Shown in pieces: positions 1 through 9,917 of a DNA stretch of 64,000 bases. Position numbers and translations under genes: made by a program. Each line of letters opens with the position of its first letter. The stretch's first letter is position 1. Origin of the DNA: Terrabacter sp. Root85. GTDB lineage: Bacteria; Actinomycetota; Actinomycetes; Actinomycetales; Dermatophilaceae. The stretch lies in assembly GCF_001429185.1 (NCBI RefSeq), contig NZ_LMIW01000001.1, forward strand, positions 124,968-188,967, written 5' to 3'. The notes beneath the pieces were generated by a model. That model worked only from the letters and a program-made list of their open reading frames with translations. It searched no databases and had not been told where the DNA came from.

Positions 1-826
1 CGTCGCCTTCGGCCTGGCGGCCCTCGAGCACCCCGTCGACCTCGCGACGTGGATCGCGACCGACGAGCGCGGTCGCCGCATCGAGGACGCATGCCGTGAG
101 CGCGGCGTCGCCCTGACGGCGGGCTCGCAGGGTGCACCCTTCACCTCCGTCGCGCACGCGACGCTCGACGCCACGGGTGCCGCGACGTACGTCTTCGACC
201 TCGAGTGGCAGGTGGCCGCGGTCCCCGGCCTCACGACATACGGCCACGTCCACACGGGCAGCATCGCCGCCGTCCTCGAGCCCGGCGGCGGTCAGGTGCG
301 CGAGATCCTCGCCGCGGCCCGCGAGCTGGGCGCCACCGTGTCCTACGACCCGAACGCGCGGCCGTCGCTCATGGGGCGTCCCGAGCAGGCCCGTCACACC
401 ATCGAGAGCTCGATCGCACTGTCCGACGTCGTCAAGGTCAGCGACGAGGACATCGAGTGGCTGTGCCCCGGCGAGGCCATCGACGACGTCGTCCGCGCAT
501 GGGGTGAGCTCGGACCCTCCCTCGTCGTCGTGACACGCGGGGGCGAGGGCACGGTCGTCCGCGTCACCCGCACCGGCGAGCAGCAGGCGCTCCCGGCGCC
601 CACCGTCACCGTCGTCGACACGGTCGGGGCCGGTGACTCGTTCATGGCGGGGCTCGTGTCGGGCCTCATCGATGCCGGGCTGCTCGGCGGACCGGACGCG
701 CGGACCCGTCTGCAGGCGGCGTCCCTCGCCGACGTCGTGCCCGCGGTGGAGCGCGCGCTGCGCACCGGAGCACTCACCGTCGAGCGCGCCGGGGCCCATG
801 CGCCGACCCGAAACGACATGGCCTGA
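1..826 (+). CDS. PfkB-family sugar kinase (fructokinase-like), 5' end missing
   Basis: The gene enters from the left edge, with the reading frame open from base 2, and ends at TGA 824-826, so about 274 residues are visible. The C-terminal PfkB signature DTVGAGDSFMAGL is present, with the catalytic Asp in GAGDS, and YDPNARPSL is typical of bacterial fructokinases. These enzymes phosphorylate a sugar such as fructose with ATP in the cytoplasm. The N-terminal sugar-binding glycines lie outside the window, so the substrate cannot be fixed. It precedes a sugar-import region by about 2 kb but is separated from it by two hairpins. Confidence 0.85.
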   Translation, partial: VAFGLAALEHPVDLATWIATDERGRRIEDACRERGVALTAGSQGAPFTSVAHATLDATGAATYVFDLEWQVAAVPGLTTYGHVHTGSIAAVLEPGGGQVREILAAARELGATVSYDPNARPSLMGRPEQARHTIESSIALSDVVKVSDEDIEWLCPGEAIDDVVRAWGELGPSLVVVTRGGEGTVVRVTRTGEQQALPAPTVTVVDTVGAGDSFMAGLVSGLIDAGLLGGPDARTRLQAASLADVVPAVERALRTGALTVERAGAHAPTRNDMA

Positions 827-913
827 GGACAATTCGGGCATTCGACAAGAAGGCCAGCAGTCGGGCACCATTCTGCGCGACTCGCCGGGTAGTTTTGGCC
901 GGTGGTTCACCCT

Positions 914-935
914 GACGCCCCGGTGCCGGGGCGTC
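914..935 (+). terminator. Hairpin terminator after sugar kinase
   Basis: A GC-rich inverted repeat, GACGCCCCG facing CGGGGCGTC (914-922/927-935) with a 4-nt loop, lies 88 bases after the kinase stop and just before the next gene. There is no T-run, which is common for actinobacterial terminators. It could instead be a leader hairpin of the downstream gene. Confidence 0.45.
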
Positions 936-953
936 CTCATGTGAGGAAACCTC

Positions 954-2681
954 GTGTCCAACCCCACCCCTCCACAACGCCCCGTCGGCCCGTACGAGCA
1001 GAGTCTCATCGAGAGCCGCGCCAACCGTAAGGCCCTCGAGGCCAGGATCGCCGCGGCTCGCCGCAACCGCATCATCGCCGCCGTGCTCGGCGTCGTGCTG
1101 CTCGCCGGGGCCGGCGTCGGCGGCTTCGTCTGGTGGAAGGGCCGGGAGGTGGCTCCCGTCGCCGCCCTCACGGCGACCCCTGGCAAGTCGTGCCCCGACC
1201 GCACCCCGGTCTCCGTCTGGGTGTCGGAGGCGGCCCAGCCCGCGGTGCTCGCGCTCGCCAAGGAGTACCAGGCCGACCCGGACTCCCCGTGCGTCGACTA
1301 CGTCGTCAAGGGCAAGGCACCGATCGAGGCCATGATCGGTCTGGGCCAGGGGCAGCCGGACCGGCCCGACGCCTGGATCCCCGACTCCCCGCGCTGGGTC
1401 GAGCGCGTCAACGAGGCCGCCAAGCTCAACGCCAAACCGGCGGGCGCCTTCGCCAAGAGCCCCCTCGTCATCGCGATGGACCCCGCCCAGGCCGACAAGC
1501 TCGGTGACCAGCCGAAGTGGCTCGAGCTCGTCGCGTCGGACAGCCCGATCCGGATGAGCGACCCCCGTTCGACCACGGCCGGCATGCTGACGCTCGCCTC
1601 GGCCCTGCCGGAGCTGTCCAACGAGCAGGGACGCGTCGTCATCCCCAAGCTCGCCAAGGGTGCGGCCGCCTCGGTCGACGACCTCTTCAGCGCCTACAAC
1701 GCCGACCCCGCGACCGCGGCGGCCTTCCCGGTGTCCGAGGCCGACCTCATCGACCACAACCGCCTCTACCCCGACCACAGGATGGTGTCGGTCACCCCGA
1801 GCGAAGGCACTCCGGCCTTCGAGTTCTCCCTCGTCAACGTCGCGACCGACCCGGTCCGCGACCAGGCCGTGGAGCTGCTCCGTGCCTACCTCATGACGCC
1901 GACCGCCGCCAAGATCTTCGCGCAGTACGGCATCCGCTCGACGGCCGTCCCCGTCACCATGCCGACGCCGGCGGGCAGCGTGGGCGACGTCAAGATCGGG
2001 CCGAGCCCCGACGCACAGACCGTCACCGCCGCCACCAACGTCTGGCAGTCGGCGACGACCGACTTCTCGATCCTGTCCGTCTTCGACGTCTCCGGCTCGA
2101 TGAACGACAAGGTCGGCGACACGACCCGCGTCGCCATCACGCAGGAGGCGGCCGGCATCGCCCTGGCGGCCCTGCCCAAGACGACGAAGCTCGGGCTCTG
2201 GATCTTCTCCATCGACAAGGGGGGCAAGGGCCAGGACTGGCGCGAGCTCGCGCCCATCGCTCGCCTCGACGACGACTCCCACCGGGCCGTCGTCGCGACG
2301 GCCGCGAGCACCCTCGCCAAGAACGTCGGCGGCGGTACCGGGCTCTACGACACGATCTGGGCCGCCTACCAGAAGGTCAAGCAGCAGTACGACCCCAACC
2401 GGGTCAACGCCGTCGTCATCCTCACGGACGGCCGCAACGAGGACCCGAAGGGCATCTCGCTCGAGCAGCTCAAGGCCAACCTGCGCGCTGCGAGCGACCC
2501 GACCAAGCCGATCGCCATCACGACCATCGGCATCGGGCCCGACGTCGACCCCAAGGCGCTGTCGCAGATCTCGAAGATGACCTACTCCGACTTCTACGCG
2601 GCGCCGTCCCCGGCCGACATGACCACCGTCCTCGCCCGGGCGCTCTTCGACCACGAGTGCAAGAACGGCCGCTGCGTCTGA
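954..2681 (+). CDS. Membrane-anchored solute-binding/VWA fusion protein
   Basis: 575 residues from GTG 954, with GAGG 8 bases upstream. A cytoplasmic basic stretch is followed by one membrane segment (about residues 39-61). Next comes an extracellular region resembling a type 2 periplasmic solute-binding protein (about 80-350), then a von Willebrand factor A domain (about 370-570). The VWA metal site is intact: DVSGSMN starts at D378 and TDGRN lies near residue 491. Such two-domain proteins occur in actinobacteria, but their ligand is unknown. It stands alone, followed by a very strong terminator. Binding of a cell-surface ligand through the VWA metal site is inference. Confidence 0.8.
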   Translation: MSNPTPPQRPVGPYEQSLIESRANRKALEARIAAARRNRIIAAVLGVVLLAGAGVGGFVWWKGREVAPVAALTATPGKSCPDRTPVSVWVSEAAQPAVLALAKEYQADPDSPCVDYVVKGKAPIEAMIGLGQGQPDRPDAWIPDSPRWVERVNEAAKLNAKPAGAFAKSPLVIAMDPAQADKLGDQPKWLELVASDSPIRMSDPRSTTAGMLTLASALPELSNEQGRVVIPKLAKGAAASVDDLFSAYNADPATAAAFPVSEADLIDHNRLYPDHRMVSVTPSEGTPAFEFSLVNVATDPVRDQAVELLRAYLMTPTAAKIFAQYGIRSTAVPVTMPTPAGSVGDVKIGPSPDAQTVTAATNVWQSATTDFSILSVFDVSGSMNDKVGDTTRVAITQEAAGIALAALPKTTKLGLWIFSIDKGGKGQDWRELAPIARLDDDSHRAVVATAASTLAKNVGGGTGLYDTIWAAYQKVKQQYDPNRVNAVVILTDGRNEDPKGISLEQLKANLRAASDPTKPIAITTIGIGPDVDPKALSQISKMTYSDFYAAPSPADMTTVLARALFDHECKNGRCV

Positions 2682-2724
2682 CCCGACGGGCCAGACGACG
2701 CCGTCGCCACACCTTTCACAGCAG

Positions 2725-2766
2725 AAACACGCACGACCCCCGGTCCGCCGGGGGTCGTGCGTGTTT
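2725..2766 (+). terminator. Strong intrinsic terminator
   Basis: Perfect 19-bp inverted repeat (2725-2743 and 2748-2766) with the 4-nt loop TCCG, ending in a short T-run (TTTT at 2764-2767). It closes the VWA gene transcript and insulates the ABC importer operon. Confidence 0.85.
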
Positions 2767-2860
2767 TCCGGCCGTCCAGAGACGGCGTGTCGCGGGTAGG
2801 TCACGGGCAGGTCACCCCACTAGACCCGCCTGCGGTGACGCGGTAGGAATGAGGTGTTCC

Positions 2861-2878
2861 ACGTGACCATGGTCACGT
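2861..2878. promoter_or_regulatory. 18-bp perfect palindrome, probable operator of sugar importer
   Basis: ACGTGACCATGGTCACGT reads identically on both strands and lies 45 bp before the importer's first start codon. Upstream, TAGGAAT near 2844 could be part of a -10 element. A dimeric repressor site is the simplest reading. No regulator gene lies nearby, so the binding protein is unknown. Confidence 0.5.
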
Positions 2879-2922
2879 TGATCGGTGGGGATCGACGCAC
2901 AACTCAACGACGAGGAGCGACC

Positions 2923-4284
2923 ATGAGCGGTATCCCAAGACGTGCACTGAGGGCTGGCGGGGTGGTCGCAGCCGCTGCACTCGTGCTGACCGGCTGCCTC
3001 CAGAACCCCAACGCCTCCGGCGGCTCCGGCGGGGCAGGAGGAGCCGGTGGCGGGTTCGCTGACGGCGGATCGGCCGACGGCGACAAGGTAGTGACGATCC
3101 TCGGCGCCTTCGGCGGTGACGAGGAGAAGAACTTCAACGCCTCGCTCGCGGAGTTCGAGAAGGCCAGCGGCATCGACATCAAGTACACCTCCGACCAGGA
3201 CTTCACGACGACGATCAAGCAGAAGGTCAGCTCGGGCGACTCCCCCGACATCGGTCTCTTCCCGCAGCCCGGCGGCATGATCGAGATGGCAGCCCAGGGC
3301 AAGGTGCAGCCGATCGACACCTACCTCGACTATGACAAGCTCCAGGGCACGCTGCTCCCCGGCTTCCTCGACGCGGGTCGCTACAAGGGCCGCGTCTACG
3401 GCGCCCCGATGCGCAACGCCGTCAAGAGCATCGTGTGGTACCCGAAGGCTGCCTACGAGAAGGGCGGCTACAACCAGTCGCCCGACACCATCCAGCAGCT
3501 CCGGACGGACGTCGCCGACAAGATTGCCGCCACCGGCATCACGCCCTGGTGCATCGGCTGGGAGTCCGACCAGGCCACCGGCTGGGTCGGGACCGACTGG
3601 GTCGAGGAGCTCATGCTCCGCATGTACGGACCCACCGTCTACGACGACTGGACCTCGCACCGGATGCCGTTCAACGACCCGAAGGTCGTCAAGGCCCTCG
3701 ACGAGGCGGCCAAGTTCAACAAGGACCCGAACATGGTCCTCGGCGGCACGAAGGGCGTGCTCAACACCGCGTTCGGCGACGCCATGACCCCGGCCTTCGC
3801 AAACCCGCCGAAGTGCATGCTCCACCGCCAGGGCAACTTCGCCACGACGTTCTACCCGAAGAACGTCCAGGCGGACCTCGACAACCAGGTCGGCATCTAC
3901 GTCTTCCCGAAGTTCGCCGGCGGCTACGACGGCCAGGCGATTCTCGGCGGCGGTGACCTCGCAGCCCTCTTCAACGGCAACGACCCTGACGCCCAGAAGG
4001 TCATGGCGTTCCTCACCTCCGACAAGTTCGGCGGCCCGTGGGCCAAGGCCGGCGGGTGGCTCTCGCCCCACAAGACCTTCGACCTCAGCAACTACCCCAA
4101 CGAGACGACGAAAAAGATCGCGCTCATCGCCAACAAGGCGAGCGTGCTCCGCTTCGACGGCTCCGACCTCATGCCCAAGTCCATCGGCTCGGACGTCTTC
4201 TGGAAGGAAATGGTCAAGTGGGAGAACGGTCAGTCCTCTCAGCAGACGGCTGACAACATCGAAGCGGCTTGGCCCAAGTCATGA
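2923..4284 (+). CDS. aglE: ABC importer sugar-binding lipoprotein (AglE-like)
   Basis: 453 residues from ATG 2923, with GAGGAG 6 bases upstream. A longer GTG frame exists but would place residues before an otherwise complete lipoprotein signal. The signal peptide ends in LTGC with the lipidated Cys at position 25, followed by a Gly/Ser-rich linker. The body resembles family 1 solute-binding proteins of the alpha-glucoside (AglE/MalE) kind. It should capture maltodextrin-like sugars outside the membrane for the two permeases that follow. The stop overlaps the next start as ATGA, so translation is coupled. Substrate assignment is by family resemblance and by the amylopullulanase at 19-25 kb. 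Confidence 0.85.
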   Translation: MSGIPRRALRAGGVVAAAALVLTGCLQNPNASGGSGGAGGAGGGFADGGSADGDKVVTILGAFGGDEEKNFNASLAEFEKASGIDIKYTSDQDFTTTIKQKVSSGDSPDIGLFPQPGGMIEMAAQGKVQPIDTYLDYDKLQGTLLPGFLDAGRYKGRVYGAPMRNAVKSIVWYPKAAYEKGGYNQSPDTIQQLRTDVADKIAATGITPWCIGWESDQATGWVGTDWVEELMLRMYGPTVYDDWTSHRMPFNDPKVVKALDEAAKFNKDPNMVLGGTKGVLNTAFGDAMTPAFANPPKCMLHRQGNFATTFYPKNVQADLDNQVGIYVFPKFAGGYDGQAILGGGDLAALFNGNDPDAQKVMAFLTSDKFGGPWAKAGGWLSPHKTFDLSNYPNETTKKIALIANKASVLRFDGSDLMPKSIGSDVFWKEMVKWENGQSSQQTADNIEAAWPKS

Positions 4285-5441
4285 CCGCCGACACCAGCGC
4301 GGCAGCGCCGCGACAGCGAATGCGCACCGGGGACGACCCTGACGCCCACCTGCGGACCAACCCGGCCAAGCTCGTGCTCGGCCTCGTGGGGATGATCGCG
4401 ATGGTCTGGGGCCTGGCCAACCTCTTCCTCGCCTTCGCCTACTACCCGCAGTGGTTCGGGAACAACAAGTTCATCATCGGCGTGCTCGCCATCATCGGCG
4501 GCGTCGGCGGTGCCGCCCTACTGTTCTTCTTCCTCAACATGTTCGTCGAGTCGCTGCCGCGGCGGCTGTCGGAGGGCGCGATCCCCTACGCCTTCCTGCT
4601 GCCGGGGCTGCTCCTCGTCGCGCTCATGCTCATCTACCCGACGTTCCAGACGATCAACTACTCGTTCGCCAACTCCGACAGCACGGCCTACGTCGGGTTG
4701 CAGAACTACAAGACGATCTTCGCCGACCCCGAGTTCTGGAGCTCGATCGGCAACAACGTCCTGTGGCTGCTCATCGTGCCCGCGATCGTCGTCGCCTTCG
4801 GCGTCATCGTCGCGGTCCTCGCCGACAAGCTCTCCGCGACCGGTGAGAAGACGGCCAAGAGCCTCGTCTTCCTGCCGATGGCGATCTCCTTCGTCGGCGC
4901 GTCCGCGATCTGGGGCCTCGTCTACGCCTACAACAACCCGGGGCAGACCCAGACCGGACTGCTCAACGCGATCTGGGTCGGTCTCGGCGGCGACCCGCAG
5001 ACGTGGCTCGCGATCTCGACCGCCAAGCTCAACTCGATCCTGCTCATGGTGATCCTCATCTGGCTGCAGGTCGGGTTTGCCATGGTGCTGCTCTCCTCGG
5101 CCATCAAGGGTGTCCCCGAGGACACCATCGAGGCGGCGCGCATCGACGGGGCCGGTGAGGTGCAGATCTTCTGGCGCGTCGTCATCCCGCAGATCCGCGG
5201 CACGATCATCACGGTCTTCGTCACGGTCTTCATCACCGTCCTCAAGGTCTTCGACATCGTCTACGTCACGACGAACGGCGCCTATGGCACCAACGTCATC
5301 GCGAACCTCTTCTTCAACAAGCTGTTCGCAGCGAGCGAGGCCGGACAGGCGACGGCCATCGTCGTCGTTCTGCTCATCGCGGTGACACCGCTCATCTGGT
5401 ACCAGATCAAGCACTTCCGCGACGAGGAGGCCAACCGATGA
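4281..5441 (+). CDS. aglF: ABC sugar importer permease 1 (AglF/MalF type)
   Basis: 386 residues from ATG 4281, overlapping the binding-protein stop by 4 bases. Multiple membrane helices are visible, including two near the N-terminus that precede the core permease fold. The cytoplasmic EAA loop near the C-terminus reads EAARIDGAGEVQIFWRVVIP and is the docking site for the ATPase. It forms the membrane channel with the next gene's product. The N-terminal extension is typical of MalF-like partners. Confidence 0.88.
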   Translation: MTADTSAAAPRQRMRTGDDPDAHLRTNPAKLVLGLVGMIAMVWGLANLFLAFAYYPQWFGNNKFIIGVLAIIGGVGGAALLFFFLNMFVESLPRRLSEGAIPYAFLLPGLLLVALMLIYPTFQTINYSFANSDSTAYVGLQNYKTIFADPEFWSSIGNNVLWLLIVPAIVVAFGVIVAVLADKLSATGEKTAKSLVFLPMAISFVGASAIWGLVYAYNNPGQTQTGLLNAIWVGLGGDPQTWLAISTAKLNSILLMVILIWLQVGFAMVLLSSAIKGVPEDTIEAARIDGAGEVQIFWRVVIPQIRGTIITVFVTVFITVLKVFDIVYVTTNGAYGTNVIANLFFNKLFAASEAGQATAIVVVLLIAVTPLIWYQIKHFRDEEANR

Positions 5442-6301
5442 GCCGCTCACTGATGAAGGACGGGCGGCCTCGTAGCCCGTTCTCGATGGTCACGATGGGC
5501 GTCCTCGCGCTGCTCTGGACGATCCCGACCATCGGCCTGCTCGTCACCTCGTTCCGCACCCGCGACGACGCCGCGGGCTCGGGCTGGTGGACGGCGCTCT
5601 TCAACCCGTTCAGCGCCGACTGGACGACGAGCAACTACTCGGGCGCCTGGACCGGGGCCGACCTCAGCTCGGGCTTCATCAACAGCATCGTCGTCGCCAT
5701 CCCGGCGACGGTCATCCCGATCATGTTCGCGGCGTTCGCCGCCTACGCGTTCACCTTCATGGACTTCCGGTTCAAGGAGTTCTTCTTCCTGCTCATCATC
5801 GCCGTCATGGTGGTCCCCATCCAGGTGGCCTTCCAGCCGATGCTCAACCTCCTCGGGCCGCGCGGCCTCGGCATCAGCGGGGAGTACATCTCGGTGTGGC
5901 TGCTGCACACGGGCTTCGGCATGCCGCTGTGCATCTACACCCTGCGCAACTACATGAGCACGCTCCCGCGCAGCGTCGTCGAGTCGGCCAAGATCGACGG
6001 GTGCAGCCACTTCCAGACCTTCTGGAGGCTCGTCGCGCCGATGTCGATCCCGGCCATCGCGGCGTTCGCGACGCTGCAGTTCCTCTGGGTGTGGAACGAC
6101 CTGCTCATCGCCAAGCTGTTCCTAAAGAGCGAGAACACGACCGTCATCGTCAAGCTCCAGCAGCTCCTCGGCACCCAGGGCCAGGGCCAGGAGCTCCTGA
6201 CGGCTGGCGCGTTCATCTCGATCGTCGTCCCGATGATCGTGTTCTTCACCCTGCAGCGGTTCATGGTCCGCGGCATGACCTCCGGCGCCGTCAAGGGCTG
6301 A
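5438..6301 (+). CDS. aglG: ABC sugar importer permease 2 (AglG/MalG type)
   Basis: 287 residues from ATG 5438, coupled by an ATGA overlap. The six-helix permease has the EAA loop [20 protein letters not shown]. It pairs with the preceding permease. No ATP-binding subunit follows. In many actinobacteria such importers share one MsiK-type ATPase encoded elsewhere, which is the likely explanation here. The operon ends at a hairpin 38 bases after the stop. Confidence 0.88.
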   Translation: MSRSLMKDGRPRSPFSMVTMGVLALLWTIPTIGLLVTSFRTRDDAAGSGWWTALFNPFSADWTTSNYSGAWTGADLSSGFINSIVVAIPATVIPIMFAAFAAYAFTFMDFRFKEFFFLLIIAVMVVPIQVAFQPMLNLLGPRGLGISGEYISVWLLHTGFGMPLCIYTLRNYMSTLPRSVVESAKIDGCSHFQTFWRLVAPMSIPAIAAFATLQFLWVWNDLLIAKLFLKSENTTVIVKLQQLLGTQGQGQELLTAGAFISIVVPMIVFFTLQRFMVRGMTSGAVKG

Positions 6302-6338
6302 GGCACCCGCCTCGGCGCTCGCGCACCGACCTGCTCGC

Positions 6339-6377
6339 CAGTCCCCTCCCGGCCGTCACTAGGCTGGGAGGGGACTG
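6339..6377 (+). terminator. Terminator of sugar importer operon
   Basis: A 12-bp perfect stem, CAGTCCCCTCCC (6339-6350) against GGGAGGGGACTG (6366-6377), with a 15-nt loop. Immediately after it a second inverted repeat, CGTATGCCG/CGGCATACG (6379-6387/6398-6406), is made of the motif that recurs through the window. Confidence 0.6.
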
Positions 6378-6447
6378 TCGTATGCCGTGGGGCTCGGCGG
6401 CATACGCCCGACCAGCTCGAGCCCACCTGTATCGCAAGGAGCGTTTC

Positions 6448-8160
<1,713 letters not shown>

Positions 8161-8174
8161 CCGAAAGGACAGAT

Positions 8175-8690
8175 ATGAGCGAGAACGCCTCTGCGGGAGC
8201 GGGATTCGACGACCTCCTCGCCGCCAACCGCGCTTATGCCGACCGTTTCGAGATGGCCGGCTTCGACGGCATCGCCCAGGCCGGCGTCGCGATCGTCACG
8301 TGCATGGACTCCCGCATCGATCCCCTCGGCCTCGTCGGCCTCAAGCCGGGCGACGCCAAGATCTTCCGCAACCCGGGCGGGCGCGTGGCCTCCGAAGCCC
8401 TCGAGGCGCTCGTCCTCGCCACCCACCTGCTCAATGTGGACCGCATCCTCGTCGTGCCCCACACCCGGTGCGCCATGGCGTCGAACAGCGAGGCCGAACT
8501 GCGCGAACGTGTCGGTGCGAGCGCCGGCAAGGACGCGTCGTGGATGACGTTCCACGCCATCGCCGACCAGGAGCGCGCCCTGCGCGAGGACCTCGCCAGG
8601 GTGCGCACTCACCCGCTCATCGCCGAGGGCGTCGAGGTCGCCGGCTTCATCTACGACGTCGACTCCGGACTGCTCCGGCCCGTCGCCTGA
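8175..8690 (+). CDS. Small beta-class carbonic anhydrase
   Basis: 171 residues from ATG 8175, with GAAAGG 6 bases upstream. An alternative ATG at 8157 overlapping the fumarase stop would add six residues. Zinc ligands of the beta class are in place: C43 and D45 in CMDSR, H96 and C99 in HTRC. It hydrates CO2 to bicarbonate. It is shorter than plant-type enzymes and matches the small actinobacterial/clostridial-like subgroup. Its position behind fumarase suggests one transcript, with bicarbonate supply for carboxylation reactions as a possible link. Confidence 0.88.
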   Translation: MSENASAGAGFDDLLAANRAYADRFEMAGFDGIAQAGVAIVTCMDSRIDPLGLVGLKPGDAKIFRNPGGRVASEALEALVLATHLLNVDRILVVPHTRCAMASNSEAELRERVGASAGKDASWMTFHAIADQERALREDLARVRTHPLIAEGVEVAGFIYDVDSGLLRPVA

Positions 8691-8708
8691 CCCGCCCCCG
8701 GTCGTGGG

Positions 8709-9878
8709 TCAGGTGACCGCGCGCGTGGTCCAGACGTGGTGCGCGACGGCGGCGGCCAGCACGAGCCCCGTCGTCAGCACCGTCACGCCCACCGGCGGGC
8801 CGATGGCGGCGACGCCCAGCAGGACGAGCCCGACGACGACGCCCACCCGGGTCTCGACGACGGGCGCTCCCGCCATCGCGTGCATGGCCGTCAGGCACCA
8901 CACGTAGACGGCCACCGCACCGGCGAGCGCCACCCCCACGACACGGTCCGTCGTGTGCGCCTCGCCCTGGACGAGGTCGACGGCGGCCGCGAGCGCCGCC
9001 CCGGTCGCCGCCACCGAGACAAAGACGAGGTAGTGGCCGTAGCCGGTGACGAACGTGCTCCGGATGCCGCCCTCGAAGAGACCCGCGTGCTCGCGCTTGA
9101 AGTAGAGCCACCACATGGAGAAGACGATGAGCAGCCCGCCGACGACGATGGCGAGCAGCCCGGCCTCCGCGCCCTGCTCCAGCGCCCCCTGGACCGCCTG
9201 CACCGAGGCGAGGATGACCTCGCCGAGCACGATGATCGTCAGCAGGGCGTAGCGCTCGGCGATGTGGTGCGGGTGGAACGGCGTGATGCCGTGCCGCTCG
9301 GCCACGATGGGCACGAGCAGCTCGAGGACGACGAGGGCGAAGAACGACGCGAGCAGCGCCGTCTGCCCGTGCAGGAGCAGCCGGGCGATCCACAGCACCT
9401 GCACGATCGCGATGCCCGACGCATACGTCAGCGCGGTGCGCCGCCCCTCGGGGTGGCCGGCCGCCGCGCGGAGCCACATGGCCACCATCGCGAAGCGCAT
9501 CACGGCGTAGCCGCCGACGACGAGTCCCGACTGCTCCGTGCTGAAGAGCTCGGGGATGCCCGCGGCGAGCATGAGCGAGCCGGCCATGATGGCGAAGGTC
9601 AGCAGGCGGTACGTCACGTCGTCGCAGTCGTACGACGAGGCGAACCACGTGTAGTTCATCCACGCCCACCAGATGGCGAAGAAGACCATGACGAAGTTGA
9701 CGAGGTCGCCGAGATGTCCTTCTGCGAGGCCGTGGTGCCACTGCGCGGCGGCACTCGCGATCGCGACGACGAAGACGAGGTCGAAGAGCAGCTCGAGCGG
9801 GGTCGCGACGCGATGCGGCTCGTGGGGGTCACGGGGCTGCATGCGCCGCGACAGGGGCACGACGTTGACGTGGCTCAC
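8709..9878 (-). CDS. Low temperature requirement A (LtrA) family membrane protein
   Basis: 389 residues from GTG 9878, with no clear ribosome site. The motif TPLELLFDLVFVVAI near residue 26 is the family hallmark, followed by about ten membrane segments and a conserved HHIAERYALLTIIVLGE stretch. LtrA was named from a Listeria mutant unable to grow in the cold; its biochemical role is not settled. It converges on the carbonic anhydrase gene with only 18 bases between the stops and no terminator visible there. Confidence 0.85.
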   Translation of the reverse strand: MSHVNVVPLSRRMQPRDPHEPHRVATPLELLFDLVFVVAIASAAAQWHHGLAEGHLGDLVNFVMVFFAIWWAWMNYTWFASSYDCDDVTYRLLTFAIMAGSLMLAAGIPELFSTEQSGLVVGGYAVMRFAMVAMWLRAAAGHPEGRRTALTYASGIAIVQVLWIARLLLHGQTALLASFFALVVLELLVPIVAERHGITPFHPHHIAERYALLTIIVLGEVILASVQAVQGALEQGAEAGLLAIVVGGLLIVFSMWWLYFKREHAGLFEGGIRSTFVTGYGHYLVFVSVAATGAALAAAVDLVQGEAHTTDRVVGVALAGAVAVYVWCLTAMHAMAGAPVVETRVGVVVGLVLLGVAAIGPPVGVTVLTTGLVLAAAVAHHVWTTRAVT

Positions 9879-9917
9879 GGGCCGAGTCTGCCAGCAGCGC
9901 GCCGGCCGGTGCCCCCG

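Noticed and set aside
774-2804. Very long open frame antisense to the VWA protein gene
   Set aside because: Arg/Gly/Asp-rich translation without domains; an artefact of high GC content opposite a well-supported gene.
2854-2922. Longer N-terminus for the sugar-binding lipoprotein
   Set aside because: The extension runs through the operator palindrome and lacks a ribosome site, whereas ATG 2923 has GAGGAG and begins a normal lipoprotein signal.
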